A stretch of DNA of 13,421 nt, from positions 1-13,421 of the forward strand of contig CAJOPJ010000002.1 of the NCBI GenBank assembly GCA_905236325.1, given 5' to 3'. The notes below the pieces were generated by a model. That model was given only the letters and a program-made list of their open reading frames with translations. It searched no databases and was not told the origin of the DNA. Below are positions 1 through 7,572 of this stretch, piece after piece (position 1 is the first letter of the stretch; every line of letters starts with the position of its first letter). The translations under genes were made by a program, and so were the position numbers. Origin of the DNA: an uncultured Selenomonadaceae bacterium. Its GTDB lineage: Bacteria; Bacillota; Negativicutes; Selenomonadales; Selenomonadaceae.

Positions 1-569
1 AAGTCGCGGAAAATTTCCATAATTTCTCCTGTTGATTTTGTATCAAGATTTCCTGTCGGTTCGTCCGCCATAATTATTGAAGGCTTCATAGCAATAGCTC
101 TGGCAATTGCTACGCGTTGACGTTGTCCGCCGGAAAGTTCACTTGGCAAATGCTCCGCCCTGTCGAGCAGTGAAACTTTTTTTAATGCGTCGCGTGCCAA
201 TTCAAGGCGTTGATTTTTAGATAAACCTGCATAGACTGCCGGCAAAGCAACATTTTCAAGGCTTGAAAGTTTTGGCAACAGATTAAAATTCTGAAACACA
301 AAGCCAATAGTTTTGTTGCGAATTTTAGCAAGTTCGTCGTCCGAAAGTCCGCTGACTTCTTGCCCGAGCAATTTATAGCTACCGGTCGTCGGTCTGTCAA
401 GGCAACCTAAAATATTCATCAGCGTCGATTTACCTGAGCCACTAGGTCCCATAAGCGCAACAAATTCGCCGCTGTCAATTTTTAAATCTACGCCGTTCAG
501 TGCGGCAACAATTTCACTGCCCATCTTGTACAATTTTTTCACGGCGGTTATCGTGACAACATTTGACAT
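1..569 (-). CDS. ABC transporter ATP-binding protein, MacB/LolD type (partial, C-terminus outside window)
   Basis: This is the nucleotide-binding subunit of an ABC transporter, expected to power an inner-membrane permease for lipoprotein, peptide or drug export. The first 189 residues are present and the gene runs off the left edge. Visible motifs are Walker [10 protein letters not shown] (residues 41-49), the Q-loop Gln (about 93) in [10 protein letters not shown], the signature LSGGQRQR (145-152) and Walker B with catalytic Glu in [12 protein letters not shown] (165-176). The [11 protein letters not shown] and ADEPTGNLD forms are typical of the MacB/LolD/FtsE subfamily. The ATG at 569-567 has an AGGGTGA ribosome site at 574-580. 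The gene is divergent from an operon holding TolC-like and MacA-like genes, so it could be the motor of the same pump. That is inference, because the permease is not visible and a MacB fusion cannot be told from a separate ATPase here. Confidence 0.93.
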   Translation of the reverse strand, partial: MSNVVTITAVKKLYKMGSEIVAALNGVDLKIDSGEFVALMGPSGSGKSTLMNILGCLDRPTTGSYKLLGQEVSGLSDDELAKIRNKTIGFVFQNFNLLPKLSSLENVALPAVYAGLSKNQRLELARDALKKVSLLDRAEHLPSELSGGQRQRVAIARAIAMKPSIIMADEPTGNLDTKSTGEIMEIFRD

Positions 570-585
570 AAAATCACCCTGCGCG

Positions 586-610
586 ATTATAACATAAAAA
601 ATATTTGGAA
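586..610 (-). promoter_or_regulatory. Possible promoter for the ABC ATPase gene
   Basis: On the minus strand a TATAAT hexamer lies at 591-586. The matching -35 region about 17 bases upstream (TTTATT) is weak. The expected start near 579 would put the ribosome site at the very 5' end of the RNA, so the true start may lie elsewhere. This is a tentative call from base pattern only. Confidence 0.3.
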
Positions 611-633
611 TAAATATTTCTGCGTGATATAAT
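605..633 (+). promoter_or_regulatory. Promoter of the tatA-tolC-macA operon
   Basis: TTGGAA (605-610) and TATAAT (628-633) are 17 bases apart, and a TG at 625-626 gives an extended -10. Transcription should start near 640, leaving a leader of about 70 bases before tatA. The leader contains an inverted repeat, TTTAGAC (649-655) and GTCTAAA (675-681), with a 19-base AT-rich loop. This could form a weak hairpin; whether it regulates anything is unknown. Confidence 0.65.
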
Positions 634-711
634 TCGGCGGTGGTAGAGTTTAGACTTTAAATTTTTTTGCTAATGTCTAAAAGCTAAATTTCGACAAAGG
701 AGCAATTTTTA

Positions 712-1140
712 ATGTTTGGAATTGGCGCAGGAGAATTTATAATAATTGTCATAGCAGGACTTATTTTATTTGGACCCGGCAAACTTCCTGAACTTGGCAG
801 GGCAATTGGCAAAGGTTTGAGTGAATTTCGCAAGGCGCAATCCGCACTTTCGGCAACCTTGAATGAAGTTTCGCTTGAAAGTACGCCGCCACCTGCCGAA
901 AAAAAAGTTACATTATCAAAGGCAGAAACTGAAACTGAAGTTCAAAAACCTGCCACAATGTCAGTCGATGAGGTTATAAATCTTGCTAAAGAAAATCCAA
1001 TCAACAAGGAGAATGTAAATGAAAAAAATTCTGACGGCGGCATTGTTGACGTTGCTACTTCCGACAACAACGCAAGCAATGTCAATTCAACAAGCAATGC
1101 AGACAGCACTGCAAAACAATCCCAGCCTACAAAGAACTGA
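712..1140 (+). CDS. tatA: Sec-independent protein translocase TatA
   Basis: TatA forms the pore-like assembly of the twin-arginine pathway, which exports folded proteins across the inner membrane with TatC. The 142-residue product starts with a short membrane helix (about 5-20), the FGPGKLPELGR hinge and an amphipathic helix (about 25-45), which are the hallmark TatA/B features. An AAAGGAG site at 696-702 supports the ATG at 712. The rest is a long polar tail, so the protein is longer than the usual 60-90 residue TatA. The last 40 or so residues are rich in Asn, Ser, Thr and Asp and are encoded by DNA that also encodes the start of the next gene in another frame. No tatC is in the window. TatB is less likely, because many Firmicutes use only TatA-type proteins. 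Confidence 0.9.
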   Translation: MFGIGAGEFIIIVIAGLILFGPGKLPELGRAIGKGLSEFRKAQSALSATLNEVSLESTPPPAEKKVTLSKAETETEVQKPATMSVDEVINLAKENPINKENVNEKNSDGGIVDVATSDNNASNVNSTSNADSTAKQSQPTKN

Positions 1141-2272
1141 ACGCGCAATTCAATCTGCCCAAGAGTCGCTAAAAATTGCAAAAGCCGGAAATGGATTTTC
1201 AGTTTCAGCTTCAGGCAGTTCAAACATTTCCAAAACCGAAGGCACGGACGACTCAGAAAGTTTATCTGCAAGAATCAGCGCGTCAAGAACGCTGTATTCA
1301 GGAAACAAAATTGAATCGCAAATAAAATCTGCTGAACTTGAAATTGACGCGGCAAAGTTGGACTTTCAGCAGGCGCAGGACGATTTGATTTATCAAGTAG
1401 CGACGGCTTATATTGACGCACTGGAAAATTGGGCTACTGAAAAAGTCAACTTGGAAACCGAAAACAATTTGGCTGAACATGAAAAAAATATTGCCGCAAT
1501 GTATGACGCCGGCGCAACTGCTAAAATTGATTTACTGCGCGCACAAGTTGAAACTTCAAACGCCACGCAAGACACCGCCAAAACTCATGCGGCTTATGAA
1601 GTTTCATTGACAAACTTGGCAACTTTGTTGGCGATGGATTCAATTTCAACCTTGACCGTGGAAGAAATTCAGCCGATTTATGATTTAGGCGACTTAGAAA
1701 ATTATTTGTCGCTGGCTGATAGTCAACGCGCAGATCTCCGTGCAAATGAAATTAAAACTTCTCAAGGCGAACTGAATATTGAAATTGCAAAAGCAGGAAA
1801 TCGACCGACAATTTCAGCCGAAGTTGGCGCAGGTTTAAATTCACAATCGCGCAGTTGGCACGCAACGCCCAATGCTTCGGCAGGTTTAACCGCAAGCTGG
1901 AATATTTTTGACGGCGGAATTACTGAATCTGAAATTTCAAATGCTGAACTTGAACTTGAAAAACTTCACCTACAAATGCAAAGCGATATAAATTCAGTGC
2001 ATGAAGATGTTGTCACGGCTTACAAAAATTTGCGTATTGCTTTAATGCGACTGCGCACAACAAAACGCGCTGTTGAACTTGCTGAAGAGGAGCGTTATAT
2101 TGCGTCAGAAAAATATCGCGCCGGAGAAGGAATTTTGCTTGATATTTTGGACGCTGAAGTTGCCCTTTCAACTGCAAAAAAAAATCATGTCAGCGCACTG
2201 CACGATGTAATCAGATACAGGTTTGATTTGGCGCACGCAACCGGCAATACTTTAGCCGCACTTGGAGGTTGA
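1019..2272 (+). CDS. TolC-like outer membrane efflux protein
   Basis: This is a member of the outer membrane efflux protein (OEP) family, which forms a trimeric channel-tunnel linking an inner-membrane pump and its adaptor to the outside. The 417-residue product has a Sec signal peptide (residues 1-20, likely cut after TTTQA). Two related halves follow, as is usual in TolC: matching segments AKAGNGFSVSASG (about 54-66) and AKAGNRPTISAEVG (second half) mark the repeat. Long helical stretches rich in Ala, Glu and Gln fill the rest. The ATG has a good AAGGAG site (1006-1011) seven bases upstream. It starts inside tatA, with a 122-base overlap in a different frame. Its stop precedes the adaptor start by four bases, which supports one pump operon. 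Confidence 0.92.
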   Translation: MKKILTAALLTLLLPTTTQAMSIQQAMQTALQNNPSLQRTERAIQSAQESLKIAKAGNGFSVSASGSSNISKTEGTDDSESLSARISASRTLYSGNKIESQIKSAELEIDAAKLDFQQAQDDLIYQVATAYIDALENWATEKVNLETENNLAEHEKNIAAMYDAGATAKIDLLRAQVETSNATQDTAKTHAAYEVSLTNLATLLAMDSISTLTVEEIQPIYDLGDLENYLSLADSQRADLRANEIKTSQGELNIEIAKAGNRPTISAEVGAGLNSQSRSWHATPNASAGLTASWNIFDGGITESEISNAELELEKLHLQMQSDINSVHEDVVTAYKNLRIALMRLRTTKRAVELAEEERYIASEKYRAGEGILLDILDAEVALSTAKKNHVSALHDVIRYRFDLAHATGNTLAALGG

Positions 2273-2276
2273 GATT

Positions 2277-3413
2277 ATGAAAATAAAAATTATCGCGCTG
2301 ATTGTAATTTTAATCGGCGCGGCAGTCGGTTATAAATTTTACAGCGACAAAGTTGAGGCTGAGAGTACGCCGACTTATGAAACCGCAAAAGTCGTGCGTA
2401 TGACTTTAACAAAAACAGTTTCGGCAACAGGCACAATTCAGCCAAAAAACAGCGTTGAAGTCAGCAGCAAAATTACTGCGCGAATCAAGGAAGTTTTGGT
2501 TGAGGAAAATCAGCAAGTCACGGCAGGGCAAACTGTCGCAATTTTGGACGGTAAAGACTATGAAGCCACACGCGACCAAGCGCAATTTGCTTTAACAAAT
2601 GCACAACAAAAACTTGAACGCACGCGCAGGCTTTATGAAATCGGCGCAAAGTCGCTTGAGGAATATCAAGACGCACAGTATGACTATGACAAGGCAAAAA
2701 CTGCGCTTGATAAAGCCGAAGTCGATGTAAGCCAAACTGTGATAACTGCGCCAATGGATGGCGTTGTTGTTGGCGAACCTGAAACTGCAGGTACAATGGC
2801 AGTTCAAGGCACAAGCAATCCAACTGTAATTTTGCGAATTGCCGACCTAAGTGAAAAACTTGTCAAAGCTAAAGTCGATGAAACAGACATTGGCAATATT
2901 AGAGTTGGCGCACGCGCTAATTTTACTGTCGATGCTTTTCCTGATGAAAACTTCACCGCATCTGTAAATAAAATTTCGCAAACTGATACTTCAAACAGCT
3001 GGAGTACTTCAAGTTCAAGTTCAAGCAGTTCAAGTTCAAGTTCAAGCTCAGTTATTTACTACTATGTAACTTTCAATGCGCCGGATCCTAAAAATCTGCT
3101 GTTGCCGGCAATGACTGCAAGGCTTGATATTATTACAGGTCAAGTTCAAAATGCGTTATGCGTTCCAATTTCTGCTGTCAAAACCGACAATCAAGGTACT
3201 TATGTTGAACGCATTACAACTGACGCGCACGGCAAGCAATCTGCCGAAAAAGTTTATATCACTGTCGGACTTTATGGTGAAGAATTTGTCGAAGTCACCG
3301 GCGGCGATTTAAATATTGATGATGATGTTTCGGTAACTTATGTTGCGTCGCAGAAAACTAATTCAACCAATAACAGCCGTCGCGGCGGAATGGGCGGTCC
3401 TCCACCAATGTAA
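2277..3413 (+). CDS. MacA-like periplasmic adaptor (membrane fusion protein)
   Basis: This adaptor bridges an inner-membrane transporter and a TolC channel. The start chosen is ATG 2277, with GGAGG at 2264-2268, giving 378 residues. An N-terminal membrane anchor (about 4-21) is followed by the biotinyl-lipoyl half-motif around VSSKITARIKEVLVEENQQV, a short helical hairpin (about 95-155), the second lipoyl half ending in VITAPMDGVV, and beta-barrel and membrane-proximal domains. The short hairpin and C-terminal GGMGGPPPM are typical of MacA-type adaptors of ABC pumps rather than long RND adaptors. A run of 14 Ser in the barrel region is encoded by a TTCAAG hexamer repeat. No macB lies downstream. 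The divergent ATPase at the left edge is the nearest candidate partner (inference). Confidence 0.9.
   Translation: MKIKIIALIVILIGAAVGYKFYSDKVEAESTPTYETAKVVRMTLTKTVSATGTIQPKNSVEVSSKITARIKEVLVEENQQVTAGQTVAILDGKDYEATRDQAQFALTNAQQKLERTRRLYEIGAKSLEEYQDAQYDYDKAKTALDKAEVDVSQTVITAPMDGVVVGEPETAGTMAVQGTSNPTVILRIADLSEKLVKAKVDETDIGNIRVGARANFTVDAFPDENFTASVNKISQTDTSNSWSTSSSSSSSSSSSSSSVIYYYVTFNAPDPKNLLLPAMTARLDIITGQVQNALCVPISAVKTDNQGTYVERITTDAHGKQSAEKVYITVGLYGEEFVEVTGGDLNIDDDVSVTYVASQKTNSTNNSRRGGMGGPPPM
3008..3046 (+). repeat. TTCAAG hexamer repeat encoding poly-Ser in the adaptor
   Basis: Three copies of TTCAAG, a CAG, and three more copies of TTCAAG lie in tandem within the adaptor gene. Read as TCA/AGT/AGC codons they give 14 consecutive Ser residues. 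As the unit is six bases, gain or loss of copies would keep the frame and only change the length of a flexible loop. Confidence 0.85.
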
Positions 3414-3435
3414 AATTGTGAATGGAGAATTTAAA

Positions 3436-4191
3436 ATGAAGAAAATTTTTACGCTGACTTTGGCAGTTTTGTTTTTAATGCAAGGTATTGCTTTTGCTAA
3501 AAAAAATCCTGTGCCTGAAATTCCGCTCGAAGACAGAATAAAAATTGAAGTCGAAGTCATTGACAAAACCAGTTTTCGTGAACTAGACACTGTAGAAATT
3601 TTGCGTGGTGTTTTACAGGAAAAAATTTTTGCAACAAATATTTTTAATGTCATAACTGAAGGCGAAATCACAACTGAATTTACAGATTTAAAGTCGCTGG
3701 GCGAAAAAACTTCTTCAGCTGATGTCGGCGAACTTTTATATTTTAATCCTGCCGAAGTCGCTGACAGTGCAGATATGAACGCAAATTTGACGCAGGAAAA
3801 TTATTCAGCCGATTATCTTTTGCGTTGTCAAATTTTAGGCTTGGGAACGACAAGCAAGGCGCAACAACTTTTCGGCGATTCAATCGGCATTGGAATTGGT
3901 CGCAGCAGTCATTTTGGAATTGGAATTTTCAATGGCATTGGACGCAATCGAACTGTTTATTGCGTCGCTGTAAATGTTCAGCTTATCAATGTCGAATCTA
4001 ATCTTGTACTTTGGCAAAGAAATTTTGTCGGTCAAAATCCAAAACACCGCAAACCAAGTAAGGGCTATGATGACGCTTTTGACGAAGCTTATTTAAAATC
4101 AATAAAAAAAGCCGCCGAACAAATTACTGAACGCCTTCAAACTTACGCTACAAAATTTTTAATTTCAAAATCGGTGCAAGACGATGATTAA
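3436..4191 (+). CDS. Exported protein of unknown function, possible CsgG-like fold
   Basis: I do not recognise this 251-residue protein by name. It has a Sec signal peptide (1-21, AFA before the cut) and no lipobox Cys, so it is probably a soluble periplasmic protein. The layout resembles CsgG/LpoB-type domains: an early strand (IKIEVEVID, 35-43), a helix and strand (VLQEKIFATNIFNVIT), then ADYLLRCQILGLG, a strand with YCVAVNVQLINVESNLVLW (175-193) and a C-terminal helix with DDAFDEAYLKSIKKAA. This similarity is by pattern only and is tentative. Residues 147-172 are a Gly/Ile-rich stretch (GIGIG repeats). The ATG at 3436 has a GGAG site at 3424-3427. It is 22 bases after the adaptor gene and overlaps the next gene by eight bases, so it is in the same operon. 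Confidence 0.75.
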   Translation: MKKIFTLTLAVLFLMQGIAFAKKNPVPEIPLEDRIKIEVEVIDKTSFRELDTVEILRGVLQEKIFATNIFNVITEGEITTEFTDLKSLGEKTSSADVGELLYFNPAEVADSADMNANLTQENYSADYLLRCQILGLGTTSKAQQLFGDSIGIGIGRSSHFGIGIFNGIGRNRTVYCVAVNVQLINVESNLVLWQRNFVGQNPKHRKPSKGYDDAFDEAYLKSIKKAAEQITERLQTYATKFLISKSVQDDD

Positions 4192-4960
4192 AAATTTTTT
4201 TGCAGTATTGGCTGTGATTTTTTGCATAAATTCAACAGCTTTTGCTGAAGATGATTTATTTGCGCAAGAATTGGCTAAAATTTTGCAAGACTTTGAACCT
4301 GAAAAAAATTCAGCCGGCTTGGAAGTAAGATATTTTTCACTCGGAGCAAATGCAAATTTAAATACAAATTCAGTCAATTTGAACAATCGTGAACTCAATT
4401 TGAAAGATAATTTAAATTTAATTTCAAATCACGCGACTGAATTTATCCTGCGCTACAAAAATTTTTCAATCGACTATCTGCAAATGCAAAAGCGTGGCGG
4501 TGGAATTTTTTCTGCCGAAAACAATTTAACTTTCGGCGGCGAAAATTTTACAAATTCAGTCAGCGCGAAAAATAATTTGCAATACATCAAGCTTAATTTG
4601 GAAAATGAAATCATTTCGCTCATGGGAACCGGCGCATTTTGGTCTTATGGTTTGACAGGTGTTTATTGGCGCGGCAATGTCGAAACTTCAACCAAAAATT
4701 ATTTTGTGCCTGTGCCAACTGTCGGTTTTGGAATTTATATGGCGATTATGCCGAAAATAACAATTTACAGCCAAATTTCCGGAATGTATTTTGGCGGACG
4801 CGGTCACCTGCATGATTTTGAAAGCGGCTTAAGATATTCGCCGAGCAAAATTTTTTCATTAACTGCCGGTTTTAGGAGCATTGGTTTTAACTTCAAACAT
4901 AATGGCAACGGCAATTTTAGGTTTGTCGGTCCATTTATCGGCTTGCGTTCTGATTTTTAA
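4184..4960 (+). CDS. Putative outer membrane beta-barrel protein
   Basis: No family name can be given. The 258-residue product has a Sec signal peptide (1-21, AFA before the cut). It then shows alternating polar/non-polar short strands with many Gly, Asn, Tyr and Phe, and ends in a Phe within LRSDF. A terminal aromatic residue in such a last strand is the known signal for BAM-dependent insertion into the outer membrane. The segment after the signal peptide (about 22-45) is acidic and helix-like, and may be a periplasmic plug or linker. The ATG overlaps the stop of the upstream gene (ATGATTAA at 4184-4191) and has only a weak ribosome site, so translation is likely coupled. It is the last gene before the shared terminator. 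A role with the TolC/MacA pump is inferred only from position. Confidence 0.75.
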   Translation: MIKNFFAVLAVIFCINSTAFAEDDLFAQELAKILQDFEPEKNSAGLEVRYFSLGANANLNTNSVNLNNRELNLKDNLNLISNHATEFILRYKNFSIDYLQMQKRGGGIFSAENNLTFGGENFTNSVSAKNNLQYIKLNLENEIISLMGTGAFWSYGLTGVYWRGNVETSTKNYFVPVPTVGFGIYMAIMPKITIYSQISGMYFGGRGHLHDFESGLRYSPSKIFSLTAGFRSIGFNFKHNGNGNFRFVGPFIGLRSDF

Positions 4961-4961
4961 A

Positions 4962-5004
4962 TAAAAAAATGGCGGTCGGAAAATTTTTTTCCAATCGCTT
5001 TTTT
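4962..5004. terminator. Bidirectional terminator between the barrel gene and gatA
   Basis: The two arms (4972-4983 and 4987-4998) form a 12-pair stem with one G-T pair and one mismatch. T-runs follow on the plus strand (4999-5004) and, through the A-run at 4962-4968, on the minus strand. It lies between two genes that face each other, so it probably ends both operons. Confidence 0.8.
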
Positions 5005-5007
5005 AAT

Positions 5008-6438
5008 TCAGTTATTTTGTTCAAATGTGTACGCTGCTTTTAAAATAGTCATTTCATCCAAAGCCTTGCCAATCAGCTGAAAACCAATCGGCAAATTATT
5101 TTGCGTCATTGCGCAAGGAATTGAAATTCCAGGCAAGCCGGCTAAGTTGAGCGGCACTGTGAAAACATCTTGCAGATACATTTTGAGTGGATCTGAAGTC
5201 ATTTCGCCAAGTTTGAAAGCAGGAGTCGGCGCAGTCGGCGCAAGTATCAAATCGATAGTTTTAAATGCGTCGGTGAAGTCTTTCTGAATCAGCGTGCGAA
5301 CTTTCAAAGCCTTCAGGTAGTAAGCGTCATAGTAACCTGCGCTGAGCGCGTAATTGCCGATTAAAATTCTGCGCTTGACTTCTTCGCCAAATTTTTCAGT
5401 GCGCGTGTTAGTCATCATTTCGACAACATCAACGCCGTCAACGCGTTCGCCATAACTTACGCCGTCATAGCGCTCAAGATTAGTTGCAGCTTCAGCAGGC
5501 GCAATTAAGTAGTAAGTTGAAATTGCATATTCAGTGTGAGGCAGTGAAATTTCAACAATTTCTGCACCAAGATTTTCAAAAATTTTCGCCGCATTGCGAA
5601 CTGAATTTTCAACTTCAGAATCGATGCCTTTTATAAAATATTCTTTTGGCAGACCGATTTTTAAATTTTTAACATCAGCAACCAAAGCCTTTGTAAAGTC
5701 TGGAAGTTCGGTGTTGACTGAAGTTGAGTCCATTTCATCAAAACCCGCAATTTCATTTAAAACAGTTGCGCAGTCAGCGACATCGCGCGTAATTGGACCA
5801 ATCTGGTCAAGCGAAGAACCATAAGCAACCAAACCATAGCGCGAAACTCTGCCATAAGTCGGCTTTAAACCTACCACGCCACAAAAACTTGCAGGTTGGC
5901 GAATTGAGCCGCCGGTATCTGAACCTAAAGCAAAAATTGCTTCACCACCTGCAACTGCCGCAGCACTGCCGCCGGAACTGCCGCCGGGAACTCTGTTTAA
6001 GTCGTGCGGATTTTTAGTAACATGGTAGGCAGAATTTTCAGTTGAGCCGCCCATTGCAAATTCATCAAGATTAGTTTTGCCGATAAGCACAGGATTTTCA
6101 GCTTGCAATTTCTGCCAAGCAGTCGCGTTGTAGGGCGGGATAAAATTTTCCAAAATTTTTGACGCGCAAGTTGTCTTGATGCCTTGCGTGCAAATGTTGT
6201 CTTTCACTGCGCAAGGTATGCCTTCCAATGCAGAAATTTTTTCGCCGCGTGAAATTTTTTCATCAACAGCCTTTGCAGTTTTTAGCGCATTGTCTTTTGT
6301 GATTGTCAAATACGCGCCGATTTCTGTTTCAGTTTTATCAATTTGCGAAAAAATATTTTCTGCAAGTTCGACAGCTGAAATTTCTTTCGACTGCAAAAGT
6401 TTGTGAAGTTCATGCGCAGTTTTTGTATTTAAATTCAA
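5008..6438 (-). CDS. gatA: Aspartyl/glutamyl-tRNA amidotransferase subunit A
   Basis: GatA is the amidase of the GatCAB complex. It frees ammonia from glutamine to convert misacylated Glu-tRNA(Gln) or Asp-tRNA(Asn) to the amide form. At 476 residues it has normal family length. The amidase-signature triad is present: Lys79 in AVKDN, Ser154 in GGSSGGSAAA and Ser178 in GSDTGGSIRQPA. The region KTNLDEFAMGGSTENS is also typical. The start is a TTG at 6438-6436, with AGGGAG about ten bases upstream inside the end of the previous gene. The gap to that gene is two bases. gatC is nearby but an exported decarboxylase gene sits between them. gatB is not downstream, because a terminator and convergent operon follow. 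Confidence 0.95.
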   Translation of the reverse strand: MNLNTKTAHELHKLLQSKEISAVELAENIFSQIDKTETEIGAYLTITKDNALKTAKAVDEKISRGEKISALEGIPCAVKDNICTQGIKTTCASKILENFIPPYNATAWQKLQAENPVLIGKTNLDEFAMGGSTENSAYHVTKNPHDLNRVPGGSSGGSAAAVAGGEAIFALGSDTGGSIRQPASFCGVVGLKPTYGRVSRYGLVAYGSSLDQIGPITRDVADCATVLNEIAGFDEMDSTSVNTELPDFTKALVADVKNLKIGLPKEYFIKGIDSEVENSVRNAAKIFENLGAEIVEISLPHTEYAISTYYLIAPAEAATNLERYDGVSYGERVDGVDVVEMMTNTRTEKFGEEVKRRILIGNYALSAGYYDAYYLKALKVRTLIQKDFTDAFKTIDLILAPTAPTPAFKLGEMTSDPLKMYLQDVFTVPLNLAGLPGISIPCAMTQNNLPIGFQLIGKALDEMTILKAAYTFEQNN

Positions 6439-6440
6439 TA

Positions 6441-7244
6441 TTATTCAGCTCCCTGTGAATCATTTTCTGCTTTGCGAATGTCTTCGCGTAAATCTTCCGC
6501 AAGATTCAATTTTTGAAAATCAGCATTTTCAGGCAGGCGCAATGTAAAATTATCTGTCTTGTCAAATTGAACTTCGCCGCTTGTAATGTTCATATTCAGC
6601 ACATGACCGGCATATTTTTTATCTGCTGAAATGAAATGAAAATGCCAGCCAACTGAATTTAAACCTGCCATGTAGGGCGGGCAATACAAGCCAACAATCG
6701 TGCCTTCGACATCTTGCAAGGTAACTTCTTTTTGAGTAGCCTCCAAAGCCTGAACTAAAGTTGGATATGGCTCATACTGCTTAGCTTCACTGCGAATCAA
6801 AATTGTAGCGTACTTTGCAGGAATTTTTATCATGTAGAAACTATTTGCGCCATAATTTTTGATAAGCGCATTAAGATGACTTTCAAGCGCGGTTTTGTCA
6901 GGTATATTTTCAAGTTTAGCAAAAAAGTCTTTTTCAAAAAAAGTTATGTTGGAAAAAGGCACAGTTTCATTGTCGCCCATTACATGCGCAAGGCAATTTT
7001 GATCGCCTTGATAAACTACGCCGTCAAGCACAACCATTTCGCCGTTTAAGCCGTCAAAAGTTCCAATGCCTGTGTCACCAAATTTTTTCCAATCTTTAAC
7101 TTTAATGCTGCCATTAAAATGTCCCAGCGTCAAAGACTGCAACAGCGCAACTTGGCTGACAACTTCTCTATCAGCCGCAACCGCAGCAGTTGAATTTAGT
7201 ATCATCATACCGGCTAAAGCCGAAATACCTAAAATTTTTTGCAT
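6441..7244 (-). CDS. budA: Alpha-acetolactate decarboxylase with signal peptide
   Basis: This enzyme converts 2-acetolactate to acetoin and CO2. The 267-residue product shows the family motifs GDTGIGTFDGLNGEMVVLDG (56-75), TVPFSNITFF (94-103) and GLYCPPYMAGLNSVGWHFHF (185-204). The zinc ligand set is visible as His201, His203 and His214, with the family's conserved Glu69 and Arg151. The first 23-24 residues form a Sec-type signal peptide (hydrophobic core, AVA before the cut), so the enzyme should act in the periplasm or outside; a secreted form is known from Brevibacillus. The ATG has GGAGG eight bases upstream. It starts three bases after gatC and ends two bases before gatA. No acetolactate synthase gene is in the window. 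An alternative symbol is alsD. Confidence 0.93.
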   Translation of the reverse strand: MQKILGISALAGMMILNSTAAVAADREVVSQVALLQSLTLGHFNGSIKVKDWKKFGDTGIGTFDGLNGEMVVLDGVVYQGDQNCLAHVMGDNETVPFSNITFFEKDFFAKLENIPDKTALESHLNALIKNYGANSFYMIKIPAKYATILIRSEAKQYEPYPTLVQALEATQKEVTLQDVEGTIVGLYCPPYMAGLNSVGWHFHFISADKKYAGHVLNMNITSGEVQFDKTDNFTLRLPENADFQKLNLAEDLREDIRKAENDSQGAE

Positions 7245-7247
7245 TGT

Positions 7248-7538
7248 CTATTCCTCCAAAACTCTTGGCACTTTAAAATAACCGTCCTCCTTGAGCGGCG
7301 CGTTTGAAAGTGCAGCTTCCCTGTCGAGCGACGGCTTGATTTCGTCAGCGCGAAAAACATTTTGTAATGGCAGTGCATAAGTTGTAGGTTCAATTTCTGC
7401 CGTGTCAATCGACTGCAAATTTTCTACATAAGTCAAAAATTTGTCCAATTTTTCTTGGACTTCAGCAACTTCCGCCGAATTAATTTTCAGGCGTGAAAGA
7501 CTTGCCACTGTTTTAATATCTTGTTCGGTAACTTTCAT
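7248..7538 (-). CDS. gatC: Aspartyl/glutamyl-tRNA amidotransferase subunit C
   Basis: GatC is the small belt-like subunit that stabilises GatA on GatB. The start chosen is ATG 7538-7536, with GGAGG (7550-7546) seven bases upstream, giving 96 residues, the usual family size. Typical segments are VASLSRLKI (11-19), IEPTTYALPLQNVFRADE (49-66) and the tail GYFKVPRVLEE (86-96). The end of the gene carries the ribosome site of the next gene, so the two are translated in close succession. It lies 34 bases after larE in the same direction. Confidence 0.95.
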   Translation of the reverse strand: MKVTEQDIKTVASLSRLKINSAEVAEVQEKLDKFLTYVENLQSIDTAEIEPTTYALPLQNVFRADEIKPSLDREAALSNAPLKEDGYFKVPRVLEE

Positions 7539-7572
7539 AAATTTGCCTCCTTCGCAGTCATTATAGCACAAC

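Noticed and set aside
1013..1018. ATG-TAA start-stop pair in frame directly before the tolC ATG
   Set aside because: It is only one base from the AAGGAG site, too close to be used; the ATG at 1019 has the right spacing.
7539..7571. Upstream start for gatC adding 11 residues
   Set aside because: The added residues cover the GGAGG site itself and exceed normal GatC length; ATG 7538 fits best.
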